Source: Falsigemmobacter intermedius (GTDB lineage: Bacteria; Pseudomonadota; Alphaproteobacteria; Rhodobacterales; Rhodobacteraceae). From it: 64,000 nt of DNA. The DNA lies in NCBI RefSeq assembly GCF_004054105.1, contig NZ_SBLC01000001.1, forward strand, positions 124,001 through 188,000, read 5' to 3'. Of this stretch, positions 1 through 8,339 are shown piece after piece. A model generated the notes under the pieces. The model made no database searches. It had not been told where the DNA came from and saw only the letters and a program-made list of their open reading frames with translations. Position 1 is the stretch's first letter, and each line of letters starts with the position of its first letter. Position numbers and translations under genes: made by a program.

Positions 1-314
1 TGTTGAAAGGTCTCGTGATGCCGGATGACTTCCGAGATGATGAACGCCAGAAACTTTTTGGCGAATTCGGGGTCCAGATCGGCCTCTTTGGCCAGCCGTT
101 CCAGACGCTCGATCTGACGCGCTTCGCGCGTGGGGTCCGAGGGGGGAAGCTCGTGTTCGGCTTTCAGTTTCCCCACGGCCTGGGTGTGCTTGAAGCGCTC
201 TGCCAGGGTGAAGACCAGAACGGCATCCAGCCGGTCGATCGATTCACGATGGTTGCGCAGAATTTCTGCAGCGCGGGATACGACGTCACTCACCTGGCTC
301 TCCTCCGTTGTCAT
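1..314 (-). CDS. chorismate mutase, AroQ type (3' end cut by window)
   Basis: Converts chorismate to prephenate in phenylalanine/tyrosine synthesis; cytoplasmic. About 104 residues are visible: an all-helical AroQ pattern with the arginine-rich first helix (ILRNHRESIDRLDAVLVFTL), a central lysine in AVGKLKAEH, and a second helix rich in Arg/Glu. The start ATG at 314 overlaps the stop of the upstream acetyltransferase gene (ATGA), so translation is probably coupled. It is the third gene of an ffh-GNAT-mutase run; rpsP is a common next gene in relatives but lies outside the window. The C-terminus is missing only because the window ends. Family call is confident; a specific gene name is not given because several AroQ subclasses share this fold. 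Confidence 0.85.
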   Translation of the reverse strand, partial: MTTEESQVSDVVSRAAEILRNHRESIDRLDAVLVFTLAERFKHTQAVGKLKAEHELPPSDPTREARQIERLERLAKEADLDPEFAKKFLAFIISEVIRHHETFQ

Positions 315-862
315 GCGTAAGCCTCCGGGCCGCCGTCAGCGAGTGCCGCGGCTGCCGGGTGACGCCAGATATCGACCTGCGTTCCGCGCAGCTCAAACTG
401 CCCCTCGGGCACCGCACCCATCCGGCGGGCAAGCGCCGCCGAGGGGGCATTATCCGGCGCGATCAGGCTGATCGCCGTGCTCCAGCCCAGCTGGCCATAG
501 GCATAGGCGCGGGCAGCTTCGGCCGCTTCGCGGGCAATGCCTTTGCCCTCAGAGGCCGCATCCCAAAGCGTCCAGCCGAGTTCCGGCTCAGGCCAGCCTT
601 CGGGATACCAGGGACCAACGGTGCCAAGCGCACGACCCGTGGCCTTCTCCGTGATCACAAAGAAGCCATAGCCGCGCATCACCCAATGGCCGATGACATG
701 GCCAAAGCCACGCCAGGCCAGATCCGCCGACAGAGGGCCGCCAACAAAACCTGCGCGATCGCCGGCCATAAAGGCAGCGAAAGGGGCGAAATCATCTGCC
801 TGCGGTGCCCGCAGGATCAGACGTTCCGTCTCCAGCACAGGGGTGTTGGCGAGGGTGATCAT
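311..862 (-). CDS. GNAT family N-acetyltransferase
   Basis: 183-residue acetyltransferase of the RimJ/RimL-like GNAT group, which transfers acetyl from acetyl-CoA to an amine, often a protein N-terminus. Visible features are the N-terminal ETERLILRAPQADDF block, ALGTVGPWYPEGWPEPELGW in the core beta sheet, and the AREAAEAARAYAYGQLG helix, followed by a PDNAPSAALARRMG segment that is typical of the acetyl-CoA binding region. It overlaps ffh upstream and the chorismate mutase gene downstream by four bases each (ATGA at both junctions), so it is part of one translationally coupled operon. The substrate cannot be read from sequence; a link to ribosomal protein modification is only suggested by the neighbourhood. 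Confidence 0.85.
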   Translation of the reverse strand: MITLANTPVLETERLILRAPQADDFAPFAAFMAGDRAGFVGGPLSADLAWRGFGHVIGHWVMRGYGFFVITEKATGRALGTVGPWYPEGWPEPELGWTLWDAASEGKGIAREAAEAARAYAYGQLGWSTAISLIAPDNAPSAALARRMGAVPEGQFELRGTQVDIWRHPAAAALADGGPEAYA

Positions 863-2370
863 TTGCGCTTCATCAGCCCCGACAGACCCGAAGGCAGCGA
901 CATGCCGCGCGGCAGGCCAGGCATACCGCCCATGCCACCCAGACCCGGCATATTCATGCCTTCCTGCATGCCCTTCGACAGCTCTGCCAGCTGATCGGGG
1001 GTCATTTTCGACGGGTCAGGCATGCCCTTTTTGGACATCATCATTTTGATGGCCTGTTTCATCATGCCACCCTTGCCCATCTTCTTCATCACATCCGCCA
1101 TCTGGCGGTGCATTTTCAGAAGGCGGTTGAGTTCAGCCACATCAAGACCGGCACCGGCCGCGATCCGCTTTTTGCGGCCCGCCTGCAGCAGATCAGGATT
1201 GGCGCGCTCTTTTTTGGTCATCGAGTTGATGAGCGCGATCTGACGCTTGAGCATGGTGTCGTCAAAGCCCGCACCTTCGGCGGCTTTGGCCATTTTACCC
1301 ATGCCCGGCAGCATGCCCATGACGCCCTGCATGCCGCCCATTTTCATCATCTGCTCGAGCTGCATTTTCATGTCGTTCAGGTTGAACAGACCCTTGGCGA
1401 AACGCTTCGCCATGCGCTCTGCCTGCTCGGCCTCAAAGGTCTCGCGGGCTTTTTCCACCAGGGCGACGATATCGCCCATGCCAAGGATACGGCCTGCAAC
1501 GCGCTCGGCGTCAAAGACTTCCAGGGCCTCAGACTTCTCGCCCAGACCCACAAAGCGGATCGGCTTGCCGGTCACGGCGCGCATCGAGAGCGCGGCACCG
1601 CCGCGGCCATCGCCGTCCATCCGGGTCAGCACAACGCCGGTGATGCCGACTTTGGCGTCAAATTCCTGCGCCACTTCCACGGCGACCTGACCGGTCAGAC
1701 CGTCAACGACCAGCAGGGTTTCGCGCGGCTGCGCGATCTGGCTGACCTGTGCCACCTCTTCCATGAGGGCGACATCGATCTGCAGACGACCGGCGGTATC
1801 GAGGATGTAGACGTCATAGCCGCCGAGCGTCGCCTGCTGTTTGGCGCGTTTGGCGATCTGAACGGCCGACTCACCCGCGACGATCGGCAGGCTGTCGACG
1901 CCGATCTGCGTGGCCAGAATCGCCAGCTGCTCCATAGCGGCCGGACGCTGGGTGTCGAGCGAGGCGAGCAGGACTTTCTTGCCCTCACGCTCTTTCAGAC
2001 GGCGGGCGAGTTTGCCCGAAGTGGTGGTCTTACCCGAGCCCTGCAGACCGACCATCAGGATCGGCGCGGGCGGGTTGTCGATCTTCAGACGCTCTGCCGG
2101 GCCTTCGCCCTGAAGCATCGCCACCAGCTCGTCATGGACGATCTTGATGACCTGCTGGCCCGGGGTCACCGATTTGGTAACTGCCTGACCCGTCGCCTTT
2201 TTCTGCACAGCTTTGATGAAGTCGCGGGTGACGGCCAGCGAGACGTCTGCCTCCAGCAGGGCCACGCGGACTTCGCGGAGTGCGGTGATGACGTCAGCCT
2301 CGTTCAGGGCACCCTGACGCGACAGTCGCTCGAATACGCCGCCAAGGCGCTCTGAGAGATTCTCGAACAT
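859..2370 (-). CDS. ffh: signal recognition particle protein Ffh
   Basis: 503-residue SRP54 GTPase that binds signal sequences on nascent chains and 4.5S RNA and docks with FtsY at the membrane. The N domain (about 1-90) is followed by the G domain with the P-loop GLQGSGKTTT at 108-117, DTAGR at 191-195 and TRMDGDGRGG. The C-terminal M domain is methionine-rich (MKMQLEQMMKMGGMQ and following) and ends in a Met/Gly-rich tail. The ATG at 2370 was chosen because the family begins MFENLSERL and a GGAGG lies 8 bases upstream; a longer in-frame extension to 2493 has no family similarity. First gene of the ffh-GNAT-chorismate mutase run. Confidence 0.98.
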   Translation of the reverse strand: MFENLSERLGGVFERLSRQGALNEADVITALREVRVALLEADVSLAVTRDFIKAVQKKATGQAVTKSVTPGQQVIKIVHDELVAMLQGEGPAERLKIDNPPAPILMVGLQGSGKTTTSGKLARRLKEREGKKVLLASLDTQRPAAMEQLAILATQIGVDSLPIVAGESAVQIAKRAKQQATLGGYDVYILDTAGRLQIDVALMEEVAQVSQIAQPRETLLVVDGLTGQVAVEVAQEFDAKVGITGVVLTRMDGDGRGGAALSMRAVTGKPIRFVGLGEKSEALEVFDAERVAGRILGMGDIVALVEKARETFEAEQAERMAKRFAKGLFNLNDMKMQLEQMMKMGGMQGVMGMLPGMGKMAKAAEGAGFDDTMLKRQIALINSMTKKERANPDLLQAGRKKRIAAGAGLDVAELNRLLKMHRQMADVMKKMGKGGMMKQAIKMMMSKKGMPDPSKMTPDQLAELSKGMQEGMNMPGLGGMGGMPGLPRGMSLPSGLSGLMKRK

Positions 2371-2513
2371 GCGGGGCCTCCTTCGTGGCACGCGGATCAC
2401 AGTTTCCCCGGCACAAAGCGGTAACGCACCCACGGGCGCAACGCGCTGGCGGGTGGCGATCCCGGCACAAGGCCATGGGACCGGAATGTTCACTCATTCC
2501 GGATTTGGGGTCA

Positions 2514-2543
2514 GCCATAGGCCGGAAAGCGCCAAAGAGTCAA
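2514..2543 (-). promoter_or_regulatory. candidate sigma-70 promoter for ffh
   Basis: On the minus strand, TTGACT (2543-2538) is followed after 18 bases by TATGGC (2519-2514). The -35 is a 5/6 match and the -10 is weak. It lies about 145 bases upstream of the ffh start, in the only sizeable gap before the gene. Read by eye only. Confidence 0.4.
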
Positions 2544-2567
2544 GCTTTCCAGGGGCTGCAAAGCAAA

Positions 2568-2587
2568 GGGGGCGAAAATTCGCCCCC
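2568..2587 (-). terminator. hairpin terminator downstream of fxsA
   Basis: Perfect 9-bp stem (GGGGGCGAA / TTCGCCCCC) with a 2-base centre, followed on the minus strand by TTTGC. It sits 5 bases beyond the fxsA stop codon. The T-run is short, so termination may be partial. Confidence 0.55.
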
Positions 2588-2591
2588 GTCC

Positions 2592-3113
2592 TCAGACCTT
2601 AATCTGCCTGTGCCACCCCGAGCGGGGCGACTGCCCCGGCAGCGGCGGGGCGTCCGGCCGGATCTCGGTGGCCTCTGCATCGATGATGTCATCTGCCGGA
2701 TGCGGGCCGCGCTGCGCGCCCGGGTGCCCCCCTTGGGCAAAGCCGCCGAACCCCTGCGGGGCGCCCCGGAACGTAAAGACGCCGCCCTGCCCGGCAAGGA
2801 TGCGCTTCAACATGGCACCGCTGATCAGCCGGCGCACCGGCGGCAGCAGAAGGATGAGCGCGAAAAAGTCCGACAGAAAGCCCGGCAGGATCAGCAGCAC
2901 ACCCGCAACCGCCCGCAGTGCGCTCTCAGCGTCCGCGGGACGGCCGTAACCGGCGGAGGTACGGATCAGCGTGCCGCCGATCACCATCGCCACTGCCAGC
3001 CACAGCAGTGTGAGCCAGAACCCCAGAAGATCACCCGCCATCACAAAGAGAGCGATTTCCGCAAGGGGCCAGAGAAGAAGGGGCAGCAAAACGCGCAAAG
3101 ACAGGCCTTTCAT
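2592..3113 (-). CDS. fxsA: FxsA family membrane protein
   Basis: 173-residue small inner-membrane protein; E. coli FxsA was named for relieving F-plasmid exclusion of phage T7, and its cellular job is unknown. The N-terminus has closely spaced hydrophobic segments (LLPLLLWPLAEIALFVMAGD, then TLLWLAVAMVIGG) and a later one around VLLILPGFLSDFFALILLLP, ending in a conserved LPPVRRL. The C-terminal 60 residues are polar, Gly/Pro/His-rich and probably cytoplasmic and disordered. Start ATG at 3113 follows family length. It is divergent from the Tim44-like gene. In many relatives secB lies beside fxsA; here secB is about 45 kb away. Confidence 0.88.
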   Translation of the reverse strand: MKGLSLRVLLPLLLWPLAEIALFVMAGDLLGFWLTLLWLAVAMVIGGTLIRTSAGYGRPADAESALRAVAGVLLILPGFLSDFFALILLLPPVRRLISGAMLKRILAGQGGVFTFRGAPQGFGGFAQGGHPGAQRGPHPADDIIDAEATEIRPDAPPLPGQSPRSGWHRQIKV

Positions 3114-3245
3114 GTCAGTTTTACCCGCCCGCAGGTGGACTTGCAGGGGGGCGTCACCTACATATGGGAACAACCGCAGTAAGACCAACCCCTCGCCCCC
3201 GATTTCAGGACCTGAGACCGGAGGCGATACCCCAACCGAGGCCCC

Positions 3246-3917
3246 ATGAACTCTGCATTGATCCAACTTCTGGTCCTGGGCGCGATTGCCGTGTTCCTGA
3301 TCCTCAAGCTGAAATCGGTTCTCGGGACCCGGGACGGCTTTGAACGCCCCAAAAAGCCGATCGGCACCCCGGCAGAAGCCGCTCCGGAACCCGCGCGCCG
3401 CGATCTGCGCGTGATTGAAGGCGGCCCCGATCACGACATCGTGGACCACGTCCCCGCTGGCTCCGCCGCCGCCACCGCGCTGACCGCCATGAAAAAGGCT
3501 GAGCCGGAATTTTCGGCGACCGAATTCCTGAACGGTGCCCGCGGCGCTTATGAATGGATCCTGATGGCCTTTGAGAAAGGCCGTATGGATGAGATCGTCC
3601 CCTTCCTGTCGAAAGAGGTCTATGACAGCTTTCAATCGGTGGTCGATGCGCGCGAGCGCGAAGGCCTGACGATCGACGCCACCTTCGTCGGCCTTCGTGA
3701 ACTGACGCTTCAGGATGCGACCTTCAATCCGGCCACCAATGAGGCTGAGATCACCGTTCGCTTCGTGGCGGAACTGACTTCGGTGGTGCGCAACCGCCTG
3801 GGCGAGATCGTGGAAGGCAGCGAAACGGAAGTCAAACGCCAGCGCGATGTCTGGACCTTCGCCCGCCGCCTGGGCAGCGAGGATCCGAACTGGCAGCTGG
3901 TCGCCACCGGAGAGTGA
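3246..3917 (+). CDS. Tim44-like domain protein
   Basis: 223 residues. A single N-terminal hydrophobic segment (about 5-22, LIQLLVLGAIAVFLILKLKS) anchors it in the inner membrane, then a charged linker, then a Tim44-like (Tim44/TimA) domain from about residue 95 to the end, including GAYEWILMAFEKGRMDEIVP and the antiparallel-strand region. Mitochondrial Tim44 tethers Hsp70 to the import channel; in alphaproteobacteria the homologue is a membrane-associated protein whose function is poorly defined. It starts 132 bases from the divergent fxsA start and is followed by mltA after 10 bases, so it likely leads an envelope operon with mltA and smr. Confidence 0.85.
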   Translation: MNSALIQLLVLGAIAVFLILKLKSVLGTRDGFERPKKPIGTPAEAAPEPARRDLRVIEGGPDHDIVDHVPAGSAAATALTAMKKAEPEFSATEFLNGARGAYEWILMAFEKGRMDEIVPFLSKEVYDSFQSVVDAREREGLTIDATFVGLRELTLQDATFNPATNEAEITVRFVAELTSVVRNRLGEIVEGSETEVKRQRDVWTFARRLGSEDPNWQLVATGE

Positions 3918-3927
3918 GGTTGCGCGG

Positions 3928-4932
3928 ATGCGGGCTCTGGCCTTCGCCGCGCTTTCCGGCCTCAGCCTGACAATGAGCAGCGTTGCGGCCGAAACCCTGA
4001 GCTTTGGTGATCTTTCCGGCTGGGCTGAGGAGGATCACCACGCGGCTCTCGCGGCTTTTACCGAGACCTGTGATCTGATCCGGGCGCCTGAATGGGCGCC
4101 CCTTTGCGCTTTGGCGAAGGAGGCCACCGACGCCCGCGCTTTCTTTGAGATGTTTTTCCGCCCGGTGCTGACCGGAGAGCCGCCCGCCCTTTTCACCGGC
4201 TATTATGAGCCGGAACTGAGCGGCTCTCCCATCCGCACTGCGCGCTTTGCCTGGCCCGTCTATGCCCGCCCGCCCGAGTTTGACGGCAAGGGCATCTGGC
4301 ACAGCCGCGATGTCATTGAGGATCGGGGCCTTCTGCGCGGGCGTGGCCTGGAACTGGCCTGGCTGGAAGACCCGGTTGAGGCCTTTTTTCTGCAGATCCA
4401 GGGCTCGGGCCGTATCCGCATGACCGACGGCAGCGTGATGCGGCTGGGCTTTGCGGCCAAGAACAACCACCCCTACCGCTCTGTCGGGACAGAACTCATC
4501 CGGCGCGGCGTCATGGCGGCACATCAGGTCTCTGCCCAGGGTATCAAAGCCTGGGTGCGGGCCAACCCGGGGCCGGGGCTGCAGCTGCTGCGGCACAATC
4601 CGTCGTTTGTTTTCTTTCGCAGACTTCCCGACCTCCCCCCCCATCGCGGCCCGATCGGCGCCATGGGGCGCAGCGTGACCACCCTGCGCACACTGGCCGT
4701 GGACCCGGAGTTTACCCCCCTCGGCGCACCGGTCTGGATTGAGAAGGGCGGCGCCACTCCGATGAACCGGCTGATGATCGCCCAGGACACCGGCACCGCA
4801 ATCAAAGGCGCCCAGCGCGCGGATATTTTCTACGGCACCGGCGATGCGGCCGGTGAAGCGGCGGGGCGCATCAAAGACCCGGGCCAGATGATCACCCTGC
4901 TGCCGATTGAGCAGCTGATGGCGGAGCGCTGA
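3928..4932 (+). CDS. mltA: membrane-bound lytic murein transglycosylase A
   Basis: 334 residues. MltA cleaves the MurNAc-GlcNAc bond of peptidoglycan, forming 1,6-anhydro ends, in the periplasm. Residues 1-21 look like a signal peptide ending ...SVAA. The MltA domain carries FTGYYEPELSGS, AWLEDPVEAFFLQIQGSGRI and NNHPYRSVG; the C-terminal 3D domain contains three aspartates of the type seen in VDPEFTPLGAPVWI...AQDTGTAIKGAQRADIF. The ATG at 3928 was chosen because it begins a good signal peptide; an earlier in-frame start at 3847 would run into the preceding gene. No lipobox cysteine is visible, so it may be soluble rather than lipid-anchored. Confidence 0.95.
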   Translation: MRALAFAALSGLSLTMSSVAAETLSFGDLSGWAEEDHHAALAAFTETCDLIRAPEWAPLCALAKEATDARAFFEMFFRPVLTGEPPALFTGYYEPELSGSPIRTARFAWPVYARPPEFDGKGIWHSRDVIEDRGLLRGRGLELAWLEDPVEAFFLQIQGSGRIRMTDGSVMRLGFAAKNNHPYRSVGTELIRRGVMAAHQVSAQGIKAWVRANPGPGLQLLRHNPSFVFFRRLPDLPPHRGPIGAMGRSVTTLRTLAVDPEFTPLGAPVWIEKGGATPMNRLMIAQDTGTAIKGAQRADIFYGTGDAAGEAAGRIKDPGQMITLLPIEQLMAER

Positions 4933-4935
4933 GAC

Positions 4936-5553
4936 ATGGCCCGCCGTCGCAGCCTGCGCCCCGAAGAACGCGAGCTTTGGGAGAAAGTCGCCCGCACCGC
5001 AGAGCCGATGCACAAATCGCGCAAAGCTCCCGAACTGCCGGAGCCTGCGCCGGCGCCTGAGGTCTCAGACCGCCCGCTCATCCCGCCGCCACAACCGCAG
5101 CCTTTCCGGCTGCCGGCCTCGCTGCGCCTGGGCGCGAAGGCGCGTCCCTCAGCCACAAAGGTCGATCTGGCCCCCACACCGGCAGAGGCCCTGGCCGCAG
5201 CACCCGTGCGGATGGATGCAGGTACCCATAAAGCCATGACGCGCGGCAGGGTCAGCCCCGAAGCGCGGCTCGATCTGCACGGCATGACCCTTTCAGAGGC
5301 CCATCCCGAACTGATCCGCTTTCTGATGAACGCGCAAAGCGACGGCAAACGGCTGGCGCTGGTGATCACCGGCAAGGGCAAGGACCGCGATGACGGCGGC
5401 CCGATCCCTTCGCGCATCGGGGCTTTGCGCCATCAACTGCCGCATTGGCTGGCACTGCCGCCGCTGCGCCATATCGTGCTCCAGGCCTCTCAGGCGCATC
5501 TGAAGCACGGCGGGGCCGGCGCCTGGTATATTTACCTGCGCCGCCTGCGCTGA
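4936..5553 (+). CDS. Smr domain protein
   Basis: 205 residues. The first 110 are Pro/Ala-rich and charged, probably disordered. The C-terminal Smr domain shows the LDLHGMTLSEAH motif (about residues 115-126), VITGKGKD, and the terminal HGGAGAWYIYLRR. Smr domains are nucleases acting on nicked DNA or on mRNA in collided ribosomes; the DxH and GKG motifs expected for activity are present. It begins 3 bases after mltA, in a Tim44-like/mltA/smr order that recurs in Rhodobacterales. Specific role unknown. The stop is followed by a 65-base gap before the SPFH gene. Confidence 0.92.
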   Translation: MARRRSLRPEERELWEKVARTAEPMHKSRKAPELPEPAPAPEVSDRPLIPPPQPQPFRLPASLRLGAKARPSATKVDLAPTPAEALAAAPVRMDAGTHKAMTRGRVSPEARLDLHGMTLSEAHPELIRFLMNAQSDGKRLALVITGKGKDRDDGGPIPSRIGALRHQLPHWLALPPLRHIVLQASQAHLKHGGAGAWYIYLRRLR

Positions 5554-5618
5554 AGATTTGACCCAAAGCCCGCCCCGCGTCAGACTGCCCGCATCAGTGA
5601 CGGCAGAGAGTGCGCGCT

Positions 5619-6494
5619 ATGGAAGACTTCATCGGACGAAACCTTGTCTGGATCGTTCTGGCGGTTCTGCTGCTTGTCATCGCGCGGATGGCAATCCGCA
5701 TCGTCCCACAGGCCGATAAATTCGTCATCGAGCGTTTCGGGCGGCTGCATAAGGTTCTGGGTCCGGGGCTGAATGTCATCACCCCTTTCCTCGACCGGGT
5801 GGCGCATAAAATCTCGATCCTCGAGCGTCAGCTGCCGGTGTCGCGCCAGGATGCCATCACGGCGGACAACGTTCTGGTGCAGGTTGAGACCTCCGTCTTT
5901 TACCGCATCACCGAGCCGGAAAAGACCGTCTACCGGATCCGCGATATCGACGGCGCGATCACCACCACTGTGGCGGGGGTCGTGCGGGCGGAGATCGGGA
6001 TGATGGATCTTGATGAAGTGCAGTCCAACCGCGCGCGTCTGATGGAGAAGATCCGCTCCAGCCTGGAAAATGTGGTCGATGACTGGGGCATTGAGGTGAC
6101 GCGGGCTGAGCTTCTGGACGTCAATCTCGATGACGCCACCCGCTCTGCCATGTTGCAGCAGCTCAATGCAGAACGCGCCCGCCGCGCCCAGGTGACCGAG
6201 GCAGAGGGGCTGAAACGCGCCGTGGAACTGCGCGCTGATGCCGAACTTTACGCCGCCGAGCAGCAGGCCAAGGCGCGGCGCATCAGCGCCGATGCCGAGG
6301 CCTATGCCACCGGCGTTGTCGCTGCCGCCATCCGCGAGAACGGCCTTGAAGCCGCCCAGTATCAGGTCGCGCTGAAACAGGTCGAAGCGCTTGGCGAAGT
6401 TGCCAAAGGCGCGGGCAAGCAGACCATTATTCTGCCCGCTGACGCGGTTGCAGCCTTCGGCGATGCCTTCAAACTGCTGCGGGGGCGCGGCTGA
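5619..6494 (+). CDS. SPFH/band 7 (stomatin-like, paraslipin) protein
   Basis: 291 residues, close to E. coli QmcA. A short N-terminal membrane segment (about 8-27, NLVWIVLAVLLLVIARMAI) precedes the SPFH domain: VPQADKFVIERFGRLHKVLGPG, then LERQLPVSRQDAITADNVLV and TTVAGVVRAEIG. The C-terminal helix is coiled-coil-like and Ala-rich (ADAELYAAEQQAKARRIS). Such proteins oligomerise into cages or microdomains that control membrane proteases such as FtsH. ATG at 5619 is preceded by AGAGAG at 8 bases; a GTG at 5610 is a weaker alternative. The stop overlaps the NfeD-like start (TGATG), the standard SPFH-NfeD partner arrangement. Confidence 0.93.
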   Translation: MEDFIGRNLVWIVLAVLLLVIARMAIRIVPQADKFVIERFGRLHKVLGPGLNVITPFLDRVAHKISILERQLPVSRQDAITADNVLVQVETSVFYRITEPEKTVYRIRDIDGAITTTVAGVVRAEIGMMDLDEVQSNRARLMEKIRSSLENVVDDWGIEVTRAELLDVNLDDATRSAMLQQLNAERARRAQVTEAEGLKRAVELRADAELYAAEQQAKARRISADAEAYATGVVAAAIRENGLEAAQYQVALKQVEALGEVAKGAGKQTIILPADAVAAFGDAFKLLRGRG

Positions 6495-6763
6495 TGGCGG
6501 GCACCTGGTGGCTCTGGGTGTTGGGCGGACTGGTTCTGGCGGGGCTTGAACTGGCAGTGCCGGGCTATTTCTTCCTCGGCTTTGCCGCAGGCGCGGTGCT
6601 GACCGGGGGGCTGGTGGCACTTGGGATCGCCGGGGCGAATACGGCGTTAACCCTCGTCGTCTTTGCGCTGCTTTCAGGTCTTGCCTGGGGCGCTTTGCGC
6701 TTTGTCTTTGGCGTGGCCCCGCGGGATGTGAAGATCATTCGCCGCGACATCAATGAGGATTGA
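6494..6763 (+). CDS. short NfeD-like membrane protein
   Basis: 89 residues with hydrophobic segments at about 4-20, 25-48 and 50-70, ending in a short charged tail (RDVKIIRRDINED). It keeps the GLELAVPGYFFLGFAAGAVL signature of NfeD proteins, which pair with SPFH proteins in membrane microdomains. The C-terminal OB-fold domain present in longer NfeD proteins is missing; this short form is known in Rhodobacterales, so I do not call it truncated. It overlaps the SPFH gene by one codon step and the next gene begins 4 bases after its stop. Confidence 0.82.
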   Translation: MAGTWWLWVLGGLVLAGLELAVPGYFFLGFAAGAVLTGGLVALGIAGANTALTLVVFALLSGLAWGALRFVFGVAPRDVKIIRRDINED

Positions 6764-6767
6764 GACC

Positions 6768-7526
6768 ATGCGGATGCTGCCCTGTCTTTTCGCGCTCTCT
6801 CTCATCAGCGGACCGGCGCTGGCGGCAGGGGGCACATGGGAGCTGGTGGCAGAATCCGGCGGGTGCCGTGTGACCCTGGTGCCCGAAATGGTCGATGACG
6901 GTATTTTCTTCGTCGATCGGGGCGAGGCCGACTGCGGCCCCGATATCGGCCGCATCACCGGCTATGCGCTGAATGATGACGGCGGCGAGATCGTCTTTTA
7001 TTCAACCTTCGAGGGGGTGGATCTGGTCGGCCAGATGACCCGCGACGCAGAAGGGCTTTACCGCGGCACCCTGCGCAATGGCATGGTCGTGCGGATGGAG
7101 CATCAGTCCGGCCAGAAAGGCATCGCCGATCCGCGCACCGGTCTGACCACCGGCGAAGACATTGCCCCCGCCTTTTCCGAGAGCGAGGACGAGACGACAC
7201 CGCCCTCCGCAGAAATCCCCGAAGAGACCGCTCCTCCGGGAAACTGCCGGACCTATACCGGCGGGCGCAGCTGCGTTGAGGAAGAAGACCTCGAAGCCCC
7301 GGCCCTTGGCCAGCTTCAGACGCTGACGCGGATGAACCTGCGCGACGCCCCCAATGCGGCGGGTGCCCGTGTCGGCCAGGCCGAAGCCGGAACCTGCTTT
7401 ACCGTCAGCCTTTGCGACAGTGATGCAGAGGGGCGGCTTTGGTGCAGCGTCAGCACTGAGACCCTCAGCGGATGGGTGCTGAAACAGGATGCAACCACCG
7501 TCTATTCCCGCAACAGCTGCCTGTAA
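6768..7526 (+). CDS. secreted SH3-like domain protein, function unknown
   Basis: 252 residues with a clear signal peptide (MRMLPCLFALSLISGPALAA, cleavage near residue 19-21). The first half contains paired cysteines (GGCRVT, EADCGP) and resembles a small secreted inhibitor-like beta fold; an acidic, Pro/Glu-rich linker follows (about 135-165); the last 70 residues look like a bacterial SH3 domain (TRMNLRDAPNAAGARVGQAEAG, then GWVLKQ). Such domains usually bind peptidoglycan. ATG 6768 was preferred over ATG 6753 because it begins the signal peptide directly. Probably co-transcribed with the SPFH/NfeD pair and ended by a strong hairpin. Confidence 0.7.
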   Translation: MRMLPCLFALSLISGPALAAGGTWELVAESGGCRVTLVPEMVDDGIFFVDRGEADCGPDIGRITGYALNDDGGEIVFYSTFEGVDLVGQMTRDAEGLYRGTLRNGMVVRMEHQSGQKGIADPRTGLTTGEDIAPAFSESEDETTPPSAEIPEETAPPGNCRTYTGGRSCVEEEDLEAPALGQLQTLTRMNLRDAPNAAGARVGQAEAGTCFTVSLCDSDAEGRLWCSVSTETLSGWVLKQDATTVYSRNSCL

Positions 7527-7532
7527 AAGAAA

Positions 7533-7551
7533 GGGGGCCGCTGAGGCCCCC
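7533..7551. terminator. bidirectional hairpin between convergent genes
   Basis: GGGGGCC / GGCCCCC stem with GCTGA loop, flanked by an A-rich tract on the left and TT on the right. It lies between the SH3-like gene (stop 7526) and pyrF (stop 7560) and can serve both. Confidence 0.75.
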
Positions 7552-7559
7552 TTATCGCA

Positions 7560-8267
7560 TCAGCGCTTCAGCAGCGCGGCCAGTTCGGCGCTGATCGCCT
7601 CAACGGCTTTGCGCGGATCTTCAGCCTTCCAGACCGGACGGCCCACCACGATGTGATCGGCCCCGTCCGCAATGGCCTGCGCGGGTGTGGCGATGCGCTT
7701 CTGATCGCCGAGCTCAGCCCCGGTCGGGCGCACGCCCGGCGTCACGATCAGCTTTCCGGCCGCTTCCGGCAGGGCGCGGATCAGCGCGGCTTCCTGGGGC
7801 GAGGCGATGACGCCATCGGCCCCGGCCTCAAGCGCGCGGGCCGCACGCTCCAGCGTGATCTCACGGATGTCGCCCGGAACGATCAGGTTGTTGTCCAGAT
7901 CCGCCCGGTCAAGCGAGGTCAGCACGGTAACCGCCAGGATCTTCGTCGCGCGGCCCTTACGGCCCTCAGCCGCCGCCCGCACAACCTGGGGATCGCCGTG
8001 AACGGTCAGGAAGTCGAGGTCAAACTGTGCCAGACCCCGCACCGCCGCCTCAACGGTCGCACCGATGTCAAAGAGCTTCATATCAAGGAAGACACGCTTG
8101 CCGTGCTCCTGCTTCAGCTCATTGGCCAGCGCCAGACCGCCACCGGTCAGCATGCCAAGGCCGATCTTATAGAAAGAGGCCGCATCACCGATCTTTTCGG
8201 CCAGTTCCAGGCCCGCCAGAGCGTTGGGCACATCCAGCGCCACAATCAGACGATCATCCGCAGTCAT
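7560..8267 (-). CDS. pyrF: orotidine 5'-phosphate decarboxylase
   Basis: 235 residues. Decarboxylates OMP to UMP, the last step of de novo pyrimidine synthesis. Family motifs present: LIVALDVPN at the N-terminus, YKIGLGML, the catalytic FLDMKLFDIGATV (Asp-x-Lys-x-x-Asp region), VTPGVRP and ADHIVVGRPVW for phosphate binding. ATG 8267 has AGGAAGAG upstream and matches family length; an in-frame extension to 8333 does not. Enoyl-CoA hydratase and SDR genes lie upstream on the same strand, separated by about 70 bases, so co-transcription is possible. Confidence 0.97.
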   Translation of the reverse strand: MTADDRLIVALDVPNALAGLELAEKIGDAASFYKIGLGMLTGGGLALANELKQEHGKRVFLDMKLFDIGATVEAAVRGLAQFDLDFLTVHGDPQVVRAAAEGRKGRATKILAVTVLTSLDRADLDNNLIVPGDIREITLERAARALEAGADGVIASPQEAALIRALPEAAGKLIVTPGVRPTGAELGDQKRIATPAQAIADGADHIVVGRPVWKAEDPRKAVEAISAELAALLKR

Positions 8268-8339
8268 CGGGCTCTTCCTTTTGGTCAGGGGGCAAACGGC
8301 TGAGGCGATAATCCCCGCCTGCCCCCCGCGCAAGCCTTT

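Noticed and set aside
1108-2355. 415-codon plus-strand frame opposite ffh
   Set aside because: Antisense shadow of ffh.
6494-6763. NfeD-like gene as a truncated pseudogene
   Set aside because: It lacks the OB-fold domain, but its frame is intact, coupled to the SPFH gene, and short NfeD forms are usual in this order.
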